Positions 13,748-26,384 are shown, counted from the stretch's first letter. The stretch: DNA of 64,000 bases from Gymnorhina tibicen (GCA_013399875.1 VXAZ01006790.1:434001-498000), one strand, 5' to 3'. Program-made: numbers and translations. Notes: generated by a model not told the origin, from the letters alone.

Positions 13748-13840
13748 CAGACCTATGTGACATCCCAGAGCTGGATGCAATACTCTGAGGGGAGTGGGTT
13801 TGCGAGTGGGATGGAGGGGTAGAATTGCCTCCCTTGTCCT
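13748..13840 (-). repeat. CR1 LINE fragment, ORF2 C-terminal part
   Basis: The plus strand carries cccagagctggatgcaatac near 13764-13783 and then a tagaattgcctcccttgtcc block, the reverse complement of CR1 ORF2. The minus-strand frame contains SRTREAILPLH, which aligns with the CR1 segment SREVILPLYSAL. It overlaps the same part of ORF2 as the copy at position 1, but is an independent, shorter and more diverged fragment. A frameshift follows, since the LEYCVQLWG-equivalent is distorted. Confidence 0.8.
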
Positions 13841-14696
13841 ACTAAAATATTTATCATTTCTAGATGATTCAGTAAACTGTTTTACTTTGGTTTGCATTTC
13901 AGTTTGAGCTTGCTTTTTGTTATATCTTTTATTGGACAAGTAGCAAGGTCTTTTGACAGTGATTTTATTGTACAAACATAAAGGTGATTTCAGTACTAAG
14001 AGATTTTCTCAATGTATTTTCAATTTCCTGTCTGCCCTTATGTTGAATAGATTGTACAGGTAAAATATTACTAGTCCTGAAATTAAATTGTAATGGAACA
14101 TGTTAAATGATGATTTTCATGAAGATTCTGTAAGAAAAGCTAATACTGAATGAAATATAGCTTGGGTAATATAAAACCATACCCTGGCTAGAGATTGGTA
14201 CTTTTCTTATCTCTTTGATTTGCATTAAGGTTGCTGATGTAGGAGACATCTAAAAAAGACCTTTTCCAAACCACGGTCTCCCATTTACCATCTTGGTGCC
14301 AATATTCCATCACGACTCTCTTGCATTGTTATTGTAGAAACTATTCTCAATACTGGTTTGCAGTTGCCACGTAAAATTCAGCTCTTAAAAATACAATCAC
14401 AGTATCATTGTTTGGAGGCAGTGAAACAATAAAGCAAATGATTCTTAGTAAATCAGTTCTTTGAGCTAAAGAACCAAAATTGTTAAAAGGCAGCTAGAGA
14501 AAGCAAAGACTTACAAGTCTGGAGGAACAGCTGTTTTGGTTGTTAATAATGAAGTAAATATCTGTGCTTAACCACATAATCTTTGAGAGCACAGCTCCTT
14601 TTCTGGACAACCCATATGTTACCTTGCTTCTTGCAAGTAGGTAACCATTTAAATATGAATAATTTAATCTTAAATTCCAAATTATATGTTTTTCCT
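13841..14696. other. Non-coding stretch, no gene recognised
   Basis: AT-rich sequence directly after the CR1 fragment. No motif, RNA or repeat is recognised. Confidence 0.6.
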
Positions 14697-14756
14697 AAAC
14701 AAAAAACAAACAAACAAACAAAAAACCCCCCCAACCAACACCACCAACAAAAAAAG
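14697..14756. repeat. A/C-rich tract with (AAAC)n
   Basis: An (AAAC)4-5 core (about 14703-14722) is followed by a run of seven C and CCAACCACC-type words. This is the tract closest to a regular microsatellite, suggesting that the A/C tracts expand by slippage. Confidence 0.85.
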
Positions 14757-16708
14757 TGTTTCTTTTTCCTTAAGGTGCTATGCAAAGAATTCTTTTCAAT
14801 GCAAATGAGTTAGGTTGTCATCTTGAAGATATTACTCAGATTTAAAGTTCTTGGGTCATCTTCGCTTAAAGATTTTTGGGTTTGCAAAATTCAGAACAGT
14901 GGGGAGAGAAGTGACTGTAGAGGCTACACAGAGACAGTCGTTGGTCCTTCCCATAACAAGAACCTGGTTCTTTGTCCTGTACCTAGCTGTTGATTGATTA
15001 TTCTTAGCAGACAATTTACTTAATAGTGGCCATGTGCTTGCTTCCGTCTTCCTATAGTGATAAGGTTAAAAAAGGATGTGCTTTTATGCCGTATGAAAAC
15101 ATATGGCATAAACACCCCTCTCCAGATCCTATTTTGAGTGATGCCATCAAAACTAGAAACCCTTAGTGTGTATTTGACAAATGGTGGAGTAAAACTGAGG
15201 AACCAGAAGCGCTGACCCTGAATTTTCTGTTCCCTCAAAGCACTGCTTGGCTGGGAGCCCCGTCCGTAGCTTAGAAGTGTGATTATTTCTGGGATGGGAA
15301 CTTCTTAGTTGCAATATCAGCAGCTGTTGCTGAAGTAGGAGACACTTCAGTTACGGCACCTTCAGATTTTTTGCAGAAGGAGAGGGAAGTAATCGCTCTC
15401 TAATGCTTTGATGACTGAGCCGTCACTTGGAAGTGGTGTCTTGCATTATCTCAGCTTGCAGATCCAATACTCAGACAGGTTTTACAGGGCTGGAAGCTGC
15501 TCTTCACAGACCACCAGGGAGGAAATCGCCACATTCCTGGTCATTACCACTTAAGAGCGGTTTGATTTTTCTGACAATATCTATTCTTCAAGATCCACTT
15601 TGTAAAAAAGATGTTCCCAGCCAGCCAACAGGTTAGATTCCCAGTGAAAACTAGCTCTTCCTCTTGAATATCCCATGCTCTTTAACTTATCTGACTGATC
15701 TAGTCATACAATGAGAAAAATTGTTTGAGAACAGTGAAAAATATTATTCTTGGCAATTCAGCAGCATTTTTTTTTAAGGTAGGAGAAATGTTAACAGTCA
15801 ATTTCTACATGTGACACTTCCAAATCTGATGTCATTCATTCCTCTTGCCCTTATTTTAGGAATTCTATGCATGTTTTCCAAGTGTATTTAATATGAATAA
15901 TTTTATATTCTATCTGGTTTCTTATATAATAGGTGTGTGGTTTTTGTAAGTTATAATCAGCTGAGAGGAGTTAGATAGACTGATACTTCACCCATTTTTC
16001 TTCTCTGTTTATATTTGAAGATTAATTTTATCTGTCTTGCTTTTTCTTGTAACAATTTCAGTGTTAAATCTTACAAGGAGATCAACAATGAATTTGCCTC
16101 TGGCAGTCAGAATCAGCAACAGAATCTTTTTAATATTTAGATATAGATGTGATTTCAGCTTTAGTGTTGAAGGTCTATCAGGTATAATGGAAGATTAGAC
16201 CTCTACAAGACGTCTGTGGTTAATAGATGAAGTGTTGTGATTGGGCACGCACAGCATTATCTATGGGCCGTATAGGAACAGTGCTTTCATCTGGTTTGTG
16301 CCTTACCAAAACAAGTTGTCTGATGAAGTTCTTAGCCCAAGCTCAAGCAATGAGATGCTAGTCTAGAAGTGAAGGCTGAGTTTTGTGCTTCCACATAGCT
16401 TAAACTGTCCTCTCATAGTTGAGAATGCATAACATGGCTTCTTAGATTATTGCTGCTCTTACCTATTTGCTCCTATAATCAACAACCTACTGTGAAACTG
16501 ACCCTTAGGAAAGGGGAGGACCAAAAGGAACCACAGCAGCTTGTCAGTTGGAGTGTAAAATGCAACACCACATCTGCATCGTGTACGTCTGAGCTCTGCG
16601 TGATGGAAAAGGTGATGGACATGCAGCAATGCAATGATGCGGAGGCAGATAGAATGCTCTGGGGCTGAGTGTGAAAAGGGTGGAAAAGTTTAAACTTCTG
16701 AGTGTAGG
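14757..16708. other. Non-coding stretch, no gene recognised
   Basis: No supported gene. A frame of 69 codons (15427-15636, plus) has no recognisable motif. A T-rich run of about 10 is at 15767-15776. Otherwise AT-rich unique sequence. Confidence 0.6.
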
Positions 16709-16754
16709 GGGAAAAAAATCCCAGAAAAAACCCTTACAAACCCCCACCCCACCA
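16709..16754. repeat. Short A/C-rich tract
   Basis: Composition shifts to A/C with AAAAAACCC, CAAACCCCC and ACCCCACC words for about 45 bases. It is the shortest member of the A/C tract family here and less pure than the others (it includes several T and G). Confidence 0.6.
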
Positions 16755-19700
16755 TCTTCTGTGAGGTTTTTAATGCTTAACAAAAGGTCAGAAAAATTTA
16801 TACATCAGAATGTATCCTCTCGTGGGTTTTCTTGGAGAAAGCCATTCAGATAATTTTCTCATAAATTTAATATTCAGAGTTGGGGTTGTCTTCCCCTCAG
16901 TGAATAATCTATACAGGGAAATGTGATCTGAAACTGTTCATGAATTTAGGTCAAATTCAAACAGGAAATAAAGTTTTCAATGTAGAATTATAAATGAACG
17001 CGGGTGCCTTAAGTAGGCCAAGTCTTAAAGCAGTCATCTAATATTTGAGGGAGCAACAATCAGTTCCTTTTTTTTTTTTTAAACCTGTTTTATAGTGCAA
17101 CTTGACAGGGTGACGCAGCATTGTCTTGGCGGATTTTTGGGTTTTTTTTCTGAGTGTTTTCTATGCACAAGGAGATGTGCAAAGCTTTAAAGAATGTGAT
17201 GGATGAATTTACAGAGCCTCAAAGTCAAATGACATATCACAGCTGATCTGAGTCTCACAGAAACTGAATGCAGCAGTCAGGCTTTCTGTGATAGATGAGA
17301 TGTTTGGGCGACTGCCTCTTCAGCAGAAAAAAAAAAGGCGGATGTGAAACTTGCATTCCTTAACATATTTCAATCAGAGTTATACTTCATGCTGGGTTCA
17401 AACTTCCAGCTTTCTTTATCCAAATAAATTTTGCTGTTGAAGAACATTTTTGTTTTGAAATATTTCACCACTTTCCCATATTTCAGTGATATATGAAGAG
17501 ATCTGTTTACTACAGGAAAGGATTGGGTAAAACTGGCTTCATGCAGTTTTCCACTGCAAACAACACTAGGAAACTGTCACAAGAGAACATTTGTAAGCAC
17601 AATCATTAGCACACCTTTTCAGTTACCTCCCTCAGAATTTTGTAATCCAGTATGGTTTTAGTGAAGCTCTGGGTTTGTACCAAAACAGGTGATGATGAGG
17701 GTCCCTGCCTTCCTTCCTTGCTCCAACAGGGAAGAAAGGCAAATTCACTAGTAACCTTCCTGTATCAGTACAGTCAGTCCTAAGGAAAATATTCAGGCAG
17801 TTTCTTTGGACCCTTGATCTACTCTATTGTCAAAATTCTGCCACATAAACAGGTATGCAGTAGTGTGTGCAAATATTCACATTTGCACATTCAGTTACTC
17901 TTTCTGGAACAGAAGTGTGAAAAGAGTAGGAAAAAATTAAGTCTGGGAACCAGCAGTTCTGGCCCTTCTGTTGTTTGTATGAAAAGAATGTAGCAAATAT
18001 TTCCATATTTTGTCTTGTCCTCTTAATTTTTTTGAAATTACTTTCTCTAGTTGTTCTTGGAAGAAATGAATATTTATCCTTAAATGCATATTTTATTTTC
18101 ACAGTAACAGTAGAACAACAAGTTGTTATTTTAAAAAATTACTGAGAATCAGTTTGACTTTATTAAATAAGTGGAAAACCCAACTTTATCAGTATTTCCA
18201 GGCAAAAAAATGCTGCATTTGCTCACTCTGAATACACTCATGCAAATAAAACAGACTTTTCAAAATACATTATGGGTTGCAAATGAATTGCCACAGAGTC
18301 TTTGAACTAATGGATATTAACACACAAATTGCATGTGTTATTTATAATTTAAGAATATTTCTAGGGATCTGTGTACTTCTTGTTTGAAGCAATGCAACAT
18401 CCAGTCTTCAATGGAAGGCATTAATAAAAAGCAGTGCCTTTGCTCACTTACCAGTAGTTTAATAAAGAAAGACACAGATTCAGAGTGAGGTAGCTTGGGA
18501 AATGGGCCATTAACTGCACTAAAGTGCCAGTAATGTAAGGAGACATATTAATAATGACAATGGCAATGTCATTGATGATGAAAAATACAACTTCTGCACT
18601 TCATAGAAGTTCTATTTTTTTTTCCCCAGGAATTGCTGTTAATTGCCCTTTCTCTGGTCTCCATTTACAGCTTTGTTTCTCACTCTTTTTTCTGACTGTG
18701 TTACCTTATTGGAAACTAACACAAAATAAACCTAAAATAGAATGAAAATAACAACAACTGTGATGAATCATCTGGTGTATATTGCAAGCATATTGTCCAC
18801 AGGTGTAATATTAAACTTGTTAATAAAAAGCTTTCCTGATGCATAGAAAAATTAATGGTTTACAGATATAAACCTCAAGAGTTCTGTCAGCTAATGTTTA
18901 GAGGGAATATAAGTTGCTGCACAACTAGAACTTCACAGCAGTATGTTCTTTAGATGGATACCTGAAAAACCTATGATTTTGCTGATGGAGAGAGGATGGC
19001 ACAAAGTCTGTGCAACAGATAAATCCACACTTAAAGGTGAATTCTGCCCTCAGAAATGTTCTCTAAATTCATAGCTTAAACCTTCGCTCTTTGTATTAAG
19101 CATCCACATATCACCTGTTTATGGTCTATAATGCAAGGTTTAGGTGACATGTTGCTCTTCCATGAAGGGAATTGCAGTAGCAAAATATGAATTAATGGAA
19201 AAATACAATTACAAACTAAATGGCTGTTTGTGCTATTTATTACTGTGTTCATTGTTAATGTTCAACTGCCATAAATATTCAGTTATTTATATATTAGCAT
19301 TTCATTAGTGAAAAATGAATCTCTACTTACAGGAAACTGTTGTGAAGAATATTATGGCTGTGCTTTTTGAAGTGCTTCCAGAATCCACTCCAAAGTGTCT
19401 CTTGCTGAGCCCCAAGTGAGGAGGGCTGTGCGCTGTAGGGCTGAGCATTGCCAGGATGCTGTGCAGCAGTGTTCAGGAGGGAGCAATGCCAAAAGTGGGG
19501 TATCTTAAACTGAAACTTGGCTGGCTAAACATCTATAGTAAACTGACAGTAGGCTTGATCTCCATCTGGAAGATGCCAGAGTTTCCCCGTAGGCTATTAC
19601 TTCACCATTTCTTGCAACTTTCAAGCAGACCTTGAAACATAGTGAGCATTAATGCAGCTGGAGGTAATCTTGCTGTGCCTCTGTGAACAGAAATAAAGGT

Positions 19701-20039
19701 AAAAATAGCTCCTTTCCAGGTGAATTATAATCTAAATTACCTGAGAGCAACACAGACTTTCTCAGCTGCAACCCAGGGAATGCTTATGACCCTCTCAGAC
19801 ACCTGGGAAGATGGCAAAGCAAACAGTTCAGTGGCAGTAATTCCTGATCTGCCTTTGATATAATACACAGGCAAACATTTCTCCTTACCTCAGTTCTTGC
19901 CTTAGCCCTGACCTTGCTGCAGGTATGCAAAGTGAAATTATTGCTTTCCATCTGGAGAGATGGTTAATCCATTAACTGCCAGCCTCTGAGCTTGGTCTTC
20001 CAACCATTGGACCTATCCATCCATCTAGAGTGCAAAGAG
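16755..20039. other. Non-coding stretch, no gene recognised
   Basis: AT-rich sequence with poly-T near 17069-17080 and a G/T-rich run near 17132-17150. No gene, RNA or dispersed repeat is recognised. A small local GC rise near 19380-19500 shows no protein or repeat similarity that I can name. Confidence 0.6.
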
Positions 20040-20272
20040 CAGAACTTGGATACAAGACTCTGGTTGAAAGTCTCGCTAAATATCAAGTAGGTGGTGTCTA
20101 CTGCTCTCCCCTTGTCCACAAACCTGGTCATTTAGGAGGTCACATAGGAGGTGGTCAGGTTGGTCTGGCAGGGTTTCCTTGCGGAAAACTCTTGTTGACT
20201 GTTCCTAATTGCTTTCTGTTCCTTTGTGAGTCCAGAAATGTGCTCCAAGAGGATTTCCTGCCTGGCTTTTTT
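20040..20272 (-). repeat. CR1 LINE fragment, reverse-transcriptase core
   Basis: The minus strand decodes VDKGRAVDTTYLIFSETF (about 20060-20120), matching the CR1 RT segment around VDEGKAVDVVYLDFSKAF. Upstream in the same sense, near 20155-20185, is a CQTNLTT stretch matching the CR1 SCLTNLI segment. The aspartate of the YxDF motif A, one of the metal-binding residues of reverse transcriptases, is replaced by isoleucine, so the product could not be active even if expressed. Similarity ends near the ctggctttttttagtc region at about 20272. This is the only piece of RT core in the window and is unlinked to the other CR1 fragments. Confidence 0.85.
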
Positions 20273-20683
20273 TAGTCAGGCAAAGTGTATAATTTGAAAA
20301 CATGAGACTTTGCATAACAACGACAATTAATGCCTGCCTGGTATTGTATTTAATGAACAGTTCTGTAAAAAGGATAAACAGTGCAAGCCATCCTATTTGG
20401 GATGGATTTTAATTGGGTAATTAGCAGCAGCAACCAAAGGAAAAGTATATCACTTCTAGCATATATCAGTAAACTTGCAGGACTACTTCTCATACGATGT
20501 CTTCTTTTTGAATAAGTTTCACATTTTGACTCTTGGTGAAATCATTGTGTGTGTTAATACAGGACAGAGCCAAGAGAATGAGGGTATGAGAACGTTCTCT
20601 TTTAGGATTTTCTTTTAACATTTCTTGCAGGACACTTAACAGATGCTTAGATTCAGTGATGCCATGATGATTTTTTGCTTTTT
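20273..20683. other. Short non-coding stretch
   Basis: About 400 bases of AT-rich sequence between the CR1 RT fragment and the tandem repeat before the LTR. Nothing recognisable. Confidence 0.55.
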
Positions 20684-20727
20684 CATATACCCCTCTCATA
20701 TACCTTTTTCATATACCCTTTCATACA
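20684..20727. repeat. Three-copy 13-bp tandem repeat
   Basis: Units of the form catataccNNttt: catatacccctct, catataccttttt, catatacccttt, followed by a partial catacag. The array ends about 40 bases before the probable left edge of the LTR at 20766. Confidence 0.75.
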
Positions 20728-20765
20728 GCTTTGCATGTACCCTTAGTGCTTTTAGCCCACATACT

Positions 20766-21284
20766 TGTAATTCCCTAAGTCTGATAACCAGCTTAGACCC
20801 AAAGTTCTGTTAAGTCAAGAGACCAAACATCTTGGAAACCTCGCAGTTGGGTCAAAAAGCCCCAGACACCAAGGTCCTCTCCAGAACACATTCTGTAAAT
20901 CAAGATAGGTCCCCCCAGGGGAAAGGTTCCTCAGGACGGGGGCTTCTCTTGAGCCTCTCATTGGGGAATCTTTGATAGATATGCTAATGTGCAAGGTCTA
21001 TAACTGTATACACGAATCATCGTGTGGGTGCATTTGTGCATTTTGGGTGCTACTGTGTGTGTGTGTGTGCGCACGTGTGTGCATTGTTCGGGGGGTGCAC
21101 CCTGGTGCATTTTTGGGGTGGGAATCCTGGTGTGCATCTTTCAGGTGTGAATTTTCGGTGTGCACTCGGGGGTGCTTTCTACCTGGATGTGATGCACCAA
21201 AGGATCCTTGAATAAATACACAGGTAAAACCCTTTTTCCCCCTCTAACCATGTTTGGCTTTTAATTCTAAGCCCAGGGAGAGGC
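20766..21284 (+). mobile_element. Solo LTR of an endogenous retrovirus (probable)
   Basis: Promoter and polyadenylation signals are arranged as in a retroviral LTR in plus orientation: an inverted CCAAT (attgg) at 20960, an octamer-like atgctaat at 20981-20988, a TATA-like ctataact at about 20998-21005, and AATAAA at 21211-21216. The proposed left edge starts tgtaattccc and the proposed right edge ends gggagaggca (TG...CA). The 5-bp flanks (atact and atatc) are only a partial match, so the edges are provisional. No primer-binding site or gag-like sequence follows, which suggests a solo LTR left after recombination. The U3-like part is C/G-richer than the surroundings. The style resembles avian ERVL-type LTRs, but the class is inferred from general appearance only. 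Confidence 0.65.
21054..21180. repeat. GT-rich variable repeat inside the LTR
   Basis: It begins as (GT)n with a gcgcac interruption (21054-21082), then continues as loosely repeated GGTG(T)GCA words separated by T- and G-rich spacers. It lies between the TATA-like box and AATAAA, so it would be in the transcribed R region. The words ggtgcaccc, ggtgcattttt, ggtgtgcatc, ggtgtgaatt and ggtgtgcact occur in succession. Confidence 0.75.
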
Positions 21285-24200
21285 AATATCAATTTCTTTA
21301 AGAATATTAACTTACATGGATTTGGGAATATTGGTGGAATAATAAGACTGTGTAACCTCTTAGAAAAGAAGAAAAAAGAGATTTAAGCTGATTTTTCAGA
21401 TTTACGTACAAAACCAGTTAATTTCATGATGTCAGATCTATATTTTCCCTGTCTGCTTTTGCCTTTTTCTCTAACTGAACTTACATTAAAGCTGGATGAA
21501 TTTTGGCTGCACATCTAGGAAAGTGGGGTGCCATGCCATGTTTCGTTAACTTAAAATGTATTTTGAGTTGGTTTTTTCATTCACTAAATACTTGGAAGAT
21601 ACTAGGAGCCTTGTGCTAGTTAAATACAACAGATTCATGGTGATAGACTTGCAGAGTTCTTGGAAAAGGGTGGAGAGGGGCAGGTGTAAGAAAAACCTCA
21701 TTTTGTACAAAATGAGAGTGTAAGTGAAGTAACAGCTTTGTTCCTTCAGCATTTGATTGTGAGTTGAGACAATATCTGAAACTTCAGTACCACAGAGAGT
21801 GCAAAGCGAATGACAGCGTTCAGCTGGGATCAGTAGCAGCACCCACGGGTGCTGAGTAAAGTTTGAATTGTGCTGCTGATGCTCCTGTAAGGATGTTGTT
21901 TTGAAGTTTTTGAAGTTTTGTGTTCTATGTAACTAGAGCTGATGGTGAAGAAAGGCTGCCTATTAAAGGCTCTTAATCCCAAAGATATGGAGGCAGTCAA
22001 ACTTTTAGGGCCAAGAATTGTGACTGCACCTATATTAGTTTAGAGTAGTGGTTGAAAACCAAAAAGTAGACATGGACACAGTCACATGCACCCAACATGG
22101 AAATATAGGTGAGATTGTCTTGGGATCGATAATGCAAAAAAACCCAATACAAGCAAATATCTGCAGAGTTATTAGTGACTTTTTTCTAAAGGATGAAACT
22201 CAAGGACACCATAAAGATCTACAGGATAAGCCCTGTAACTGTTTTCCCACTGCAGCCAACCTGTGTATTCTTAGATTAATTTGAAATTAATTGAAAAAGG
22301 ATACTTTAAGTAATTGCAATAGATTTTCATTAAAACAAATATTTATTTGGTAAAAATCAATGCATTTTAATTTGTGCGCTACATTGCGATCATGTGTCAG
22401 GTATCCAGATGTGTGCTTTGGGCCAGTATAGAGGAATGTGAAGAAAGAAAACACATTTTTCATTTGAATATCTTTTCTTCTTCTTCGGTTTTTGATGCCT
22501 CTACCTCAGTTGTTCCCTCTTTTCAGGCCAATTGCTTTTCTCTTCCTATAGCATTTTACAAGTCCATTTCTTAAGGTCCTTGTGTCTGTTCTACGACTTC
22601 ATTTGACATCCAAAGTATCTTTGAAATATCACTAGAAGATAAGGGTAATGCTGTGTCATCATTGTTCTGATGCGTAAGTGGCAAACTTTGAAAACAGCAT
22701 TTGTATTATGGTCCCTTACTTTGAGTGTGAAAAGTACATGAATGTTATTGTACAGGTGTATTGTGGCAACACATGGTGGCAACTGAATTGAGGGTATTTA
22801 TGCCCAATGAGGATGCTTCCTTGGCCTTCAAGCAAGATTAAGTTGCAGATGCCTAACCAACTAATTAAGGAAAAATTACAGCGTCACTTAATAATCTACT
22901 CTTCCCTGATGGAAAAACTTCTCATTATCTGCCTTAAACACTTGTGTTTTACTGAGTAGGCAGGTAGCAAATTTATCCCTGCTATAGATTTTCCTACTAC
23001 AAGTTTCTTTATGTTTCAAGCACTGCATGTTGGTTAAGGCAAGAGAATATGAGATGAGATCCACGTCCTTTGGATTTTGGGGGACTGTCCATGTATGGAG
23101 GCAGGCACTTTGTTCAGTTCTGTATGCTCACCTGTGATGTTCATCTGAAAGGAAAGGATGATTCAACTGTTGAGCTGCTGGGAGAAATACTGGGAAACTG
23201 GCTTGGTAAGGGAATCCATGTTTATCTTTGGATGCAATGGAAATACTGCTCAGGTGGAACATTTGATGGCGTCTGCCCACAGCTGAAGCTGGCTTTGTGT
23301 CTGCACCCTGGCACTACTACAGTATCTGGTGACCTGGAAGAGGAGAAAATTCCTGAGACTTGTTATCTCTGTGCTTTCTGATAAGCAAAATGTGATGATC
23401 TCTGTGACGTTCTCTGCCTCTGAGTTACAGGAAATCCATTAGCAAGTACTGGTCTTAGGAAAGTGTGAAGGTGTTTCTAGCACCAAGTTATGGTCCCAGC
23501 CAGAGCTATGGACTAGAGATACCCAGAAAGAACAGTGCATACCTGTACACTTCATGTTCAGTCTTAAACTCGCTGGTGTGAGGTTTCTCCTGAACTTGAA
23601 AATTTGCCCTCTGCAAGTGCCTGGTCTACAGAAATGCAGGGTTTAGAGTTTTTATGAGTTGAGGGGAAAAAAAAAAAGTTATCTCAAGTATTTAGTGGAA
23701 ATAATTTAAGGGATCTGGTCCCTCAATATACCTGCACAACTGTCTTGATCTGTAAATTGGTGATTTTCTTCATAGGAAGCTCTTCAGTTCCAATCTTGAG
23801 TTTCTAATTGTATATTCCTGCTCCCTTCCTGTATCTTGGGGAATACACTTGGTGCTACAGTAAATATTATGGATTACAGTAAACCAATTTAATTTCTGTG
23901 AGTCTGAGACTTCTGATGCAGATGTTTAATGAAGTCAGCTGGTTCCCCACTGACTTTGCATTACCATTTTGAGTAATTTTTCTAACTTGCAGTGCTTTTG
24001 TACAATCTCGTTGAAGTAAAATTAGCAGCTGTCTTGTCTTGAATTTTTCCTGTGCAGCATTCTGAGGAAATAATAATTTTAGTTCATACAAACAAGTTGA
24101 TAATAGTGTGGTGAGGGAGAAATCTGAAAACCAACATTAGGGCTATTAAGGATGTGAAAACATCCTGCTAGAAACTTTTCAGGATTTTGGGAAGAAAAAA

Positions 24201-24409
24201 AAAACACTAAACAAATATGTTCTTAAACTGCAGTTGAATTTTTGTGGCGCAATAATTGCTTATTGAGAATCTTTTCTTGGACTGGTTTTACTTGTGTATT
24301 GTGAGTCTCAAGATTTCACAATTAGGAGGTGAACTAAATTTTAGAATTTTCAAAGTCAAACAGAATATTAAAGTAATTTTTAATGTAAATAACGTGGTTA
24401 ATATTTTGT
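21285..24409. other. Non-coding stretch, no gene recognised
   Basis: No gene recognised. The 103-codon plus frame at 23070-23381 has no motif. A few words near 23100 (ctttgttcagttctgta) recall CR1 ORF2, but the flanks do not align. A-rich runs are at about 23669-23679 and 24196-24206. Confidence 0.55.
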
Positions 24410-24480
24410 GATATATAGTGATATATATATATATACTGATAGTAATATAATACATACAACTGTATGTATTATACATGCTA
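24410..24480. repeat. AT microsatellite with adjacent 28-bp palindrome
   Basis: An imperfect (AT)n run at 24410-24437 is followed at 24446-24473 by an inverted repeat with 13-bp perfect arms (left arm tataatacataca) and a 2-base centre. Such AT-rich palindromes can extrude as cruciforms; I make no functional claim. Confidence 0.85.
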
Positions 24481-26384
24481 AGAGTGGAAAATGGTAATTC
24501 CAGTGAAACTGAAATAAAGGGACAAAAAGACCTTCTGTAAGATCAAATAAAACCAGGAATAATTATAGGAGAACTTGCACATACTTGGCTGGGAGGACTG
24601 TGAACAGAATTTGTGGGGTTGGACTCTGCAGGCAGTCAGTACTATTGCTACATGTGCAGCTGCAAGGAGGGTGACAGAAGATGAGCTTTCCTTAAGGATG
24701 TGACCCATCCCCATCAGGAGATGCTGCCTCTGGCCTATGGGAGTGGTCCCTGTTGCCTGGCACATATGGTGGGTGGACCACCCTGACTAAAATGATGCAC
24801 TGGTGCTGCTAATTAAGACCTTTATTAATTCAAAGGGTGAAGAGTTATGCTATACTGAAAAACTACTGAAGTTTGAAGCTTAAACTTAGGGCTTTCCTAG
24901 TACTTCATGTTTATAGTTGTTTAAACCAAAGCTTTATTTCTACTGTGAAAAATAGCACCATACCAATACCTTATGATTATTTATTGCTTGTATAATTGTT
25001 TTATGTAATCATTTGCTGCCCTTTTTCTGTCAATCCTGTTTCATGTAAAAGTATCTTCTATAGAACATGAACAACAGCCAAATGTTCACCTTGCCACTCA
25101 CAGGTGTATTTATCAGGCTCACCGAAAAGAGTCACTTACTGTGACTTAGCTTTAATTAAAAAAAATGTATAATCTATCTCTTGCATATTGGATGAACTCC
25201 TTCATCCCTTGCAGCTTCAGTGAGTGGGAGAGAGTGCAAGCAGCACTGGCCGCAGTGTTAAAGATGCTTTTAGCAGATAAAAAATTAATTCTGAGACAAA
25301 GCATGAAAGGCTGAAAACAGGAAAATAAAGGACTGGACTGAATACCATAAATTAAGAAAGCAATATATCTCAAATATATATTTGAGAGAGAGGTTGCTGA
25401 AATTTCCATTCTCTGGAAGACTCCTTCTGTCATGTATCTCTGTGTTTGATCTCCCACTGCTGTGTGATCTGTGTGTACTCTGTGAGGTTTTTGTGGCTGG
25501 TAGATATTACATACTTAGATCTCTTAAAAACATCTAGTAGTCTCGAACATTTATCTTTACTCAATATTTATGTTACTTGTTTCATTTTCTGAATACTCTG
25601 AGTTGCACTTGATGAAATTGTAAAGTTTGCACAACATGGAATTTACCTCTTGCCACTGTATCATGATGTGCTATGAACCTTTTAGTCCCAGCTCCTGATA
25701 TTCCATTTCACTCAAACATTTAAAAAATACTGATTCAATCCTGTTTTATTAAGCTGGAATCTGGTATTCAGCCTTGGCCAAAATAAGTAACTGGAGAAGA
25801 TGGCCAAACCAAATCTTCATAAAATTGCTAAGTTAGGTTTTTCAGTTGACCAGTTCCTTTATTCTTTTGGCAAAACGCAGACCACTGAGGCAGCTGGCAC
25901 TTACTTAAGCAGCAAGGAAACACTGGGCAAACTTTCTGCCATCATAAACATCTTTATGAGGTGGTATTTTCCTACAAGTCAGAAGAACCAAGAAATTTGA
26001 CCTAAAAGTGGGCATTCTGTGCCCTGGAAATACATAAATCTTCTTAAAAAGTATGTTCTAAAACACTTTTCTCAGTCAGTCTCCTGACTTCAAAGGTTCC
26101 TTGCATGTAACTAGAGATGTCCTTGCAGACAAGCAGTGGGACACAATCAAGGCTTTTTCCCCCTCTGACAATGCTTTGAGCAGAATCAGAGATAACAGAG
26201 CAAAGTTGAGGCATCCCAGCACACATGCAAGGTTACCAGTTGCATGGAACTAGCCTTTTAGTTGAATGATTTAGAAATGAGGACTTTCAATGGTATAAAT
26301 GTTGTCCATTTGGGAAAGTTAAAGCTCGTGCATTCTATATTGTTACCTGCAGGCAAAACCCCATAAATTTCTTATCTTGTGGGG
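24481..26384. other. Non-coding stretch, no gene recognised
   Basis: No supported gene. A perfect 20-bp palindrome (tctcaaatat and its complement) is at 25368-25387. The frames near 24478-24765 and 25152-25457 (minus) carry no motif. The last ~40 bases lead into the CR1 tail. Confidence 0.55.

Noticed and set aside
23095..23130. Words resembling CR1 ORF2 (ctttgttcagttctgta)
   Set aside because: Flanking sequence does not align to CR1 in either direction.
24600..24780. Weak resemblance between this region and 27540-27640 on the minus strand
   Set aside because: Only scattered short words match; below what a dispersed repeat would need.
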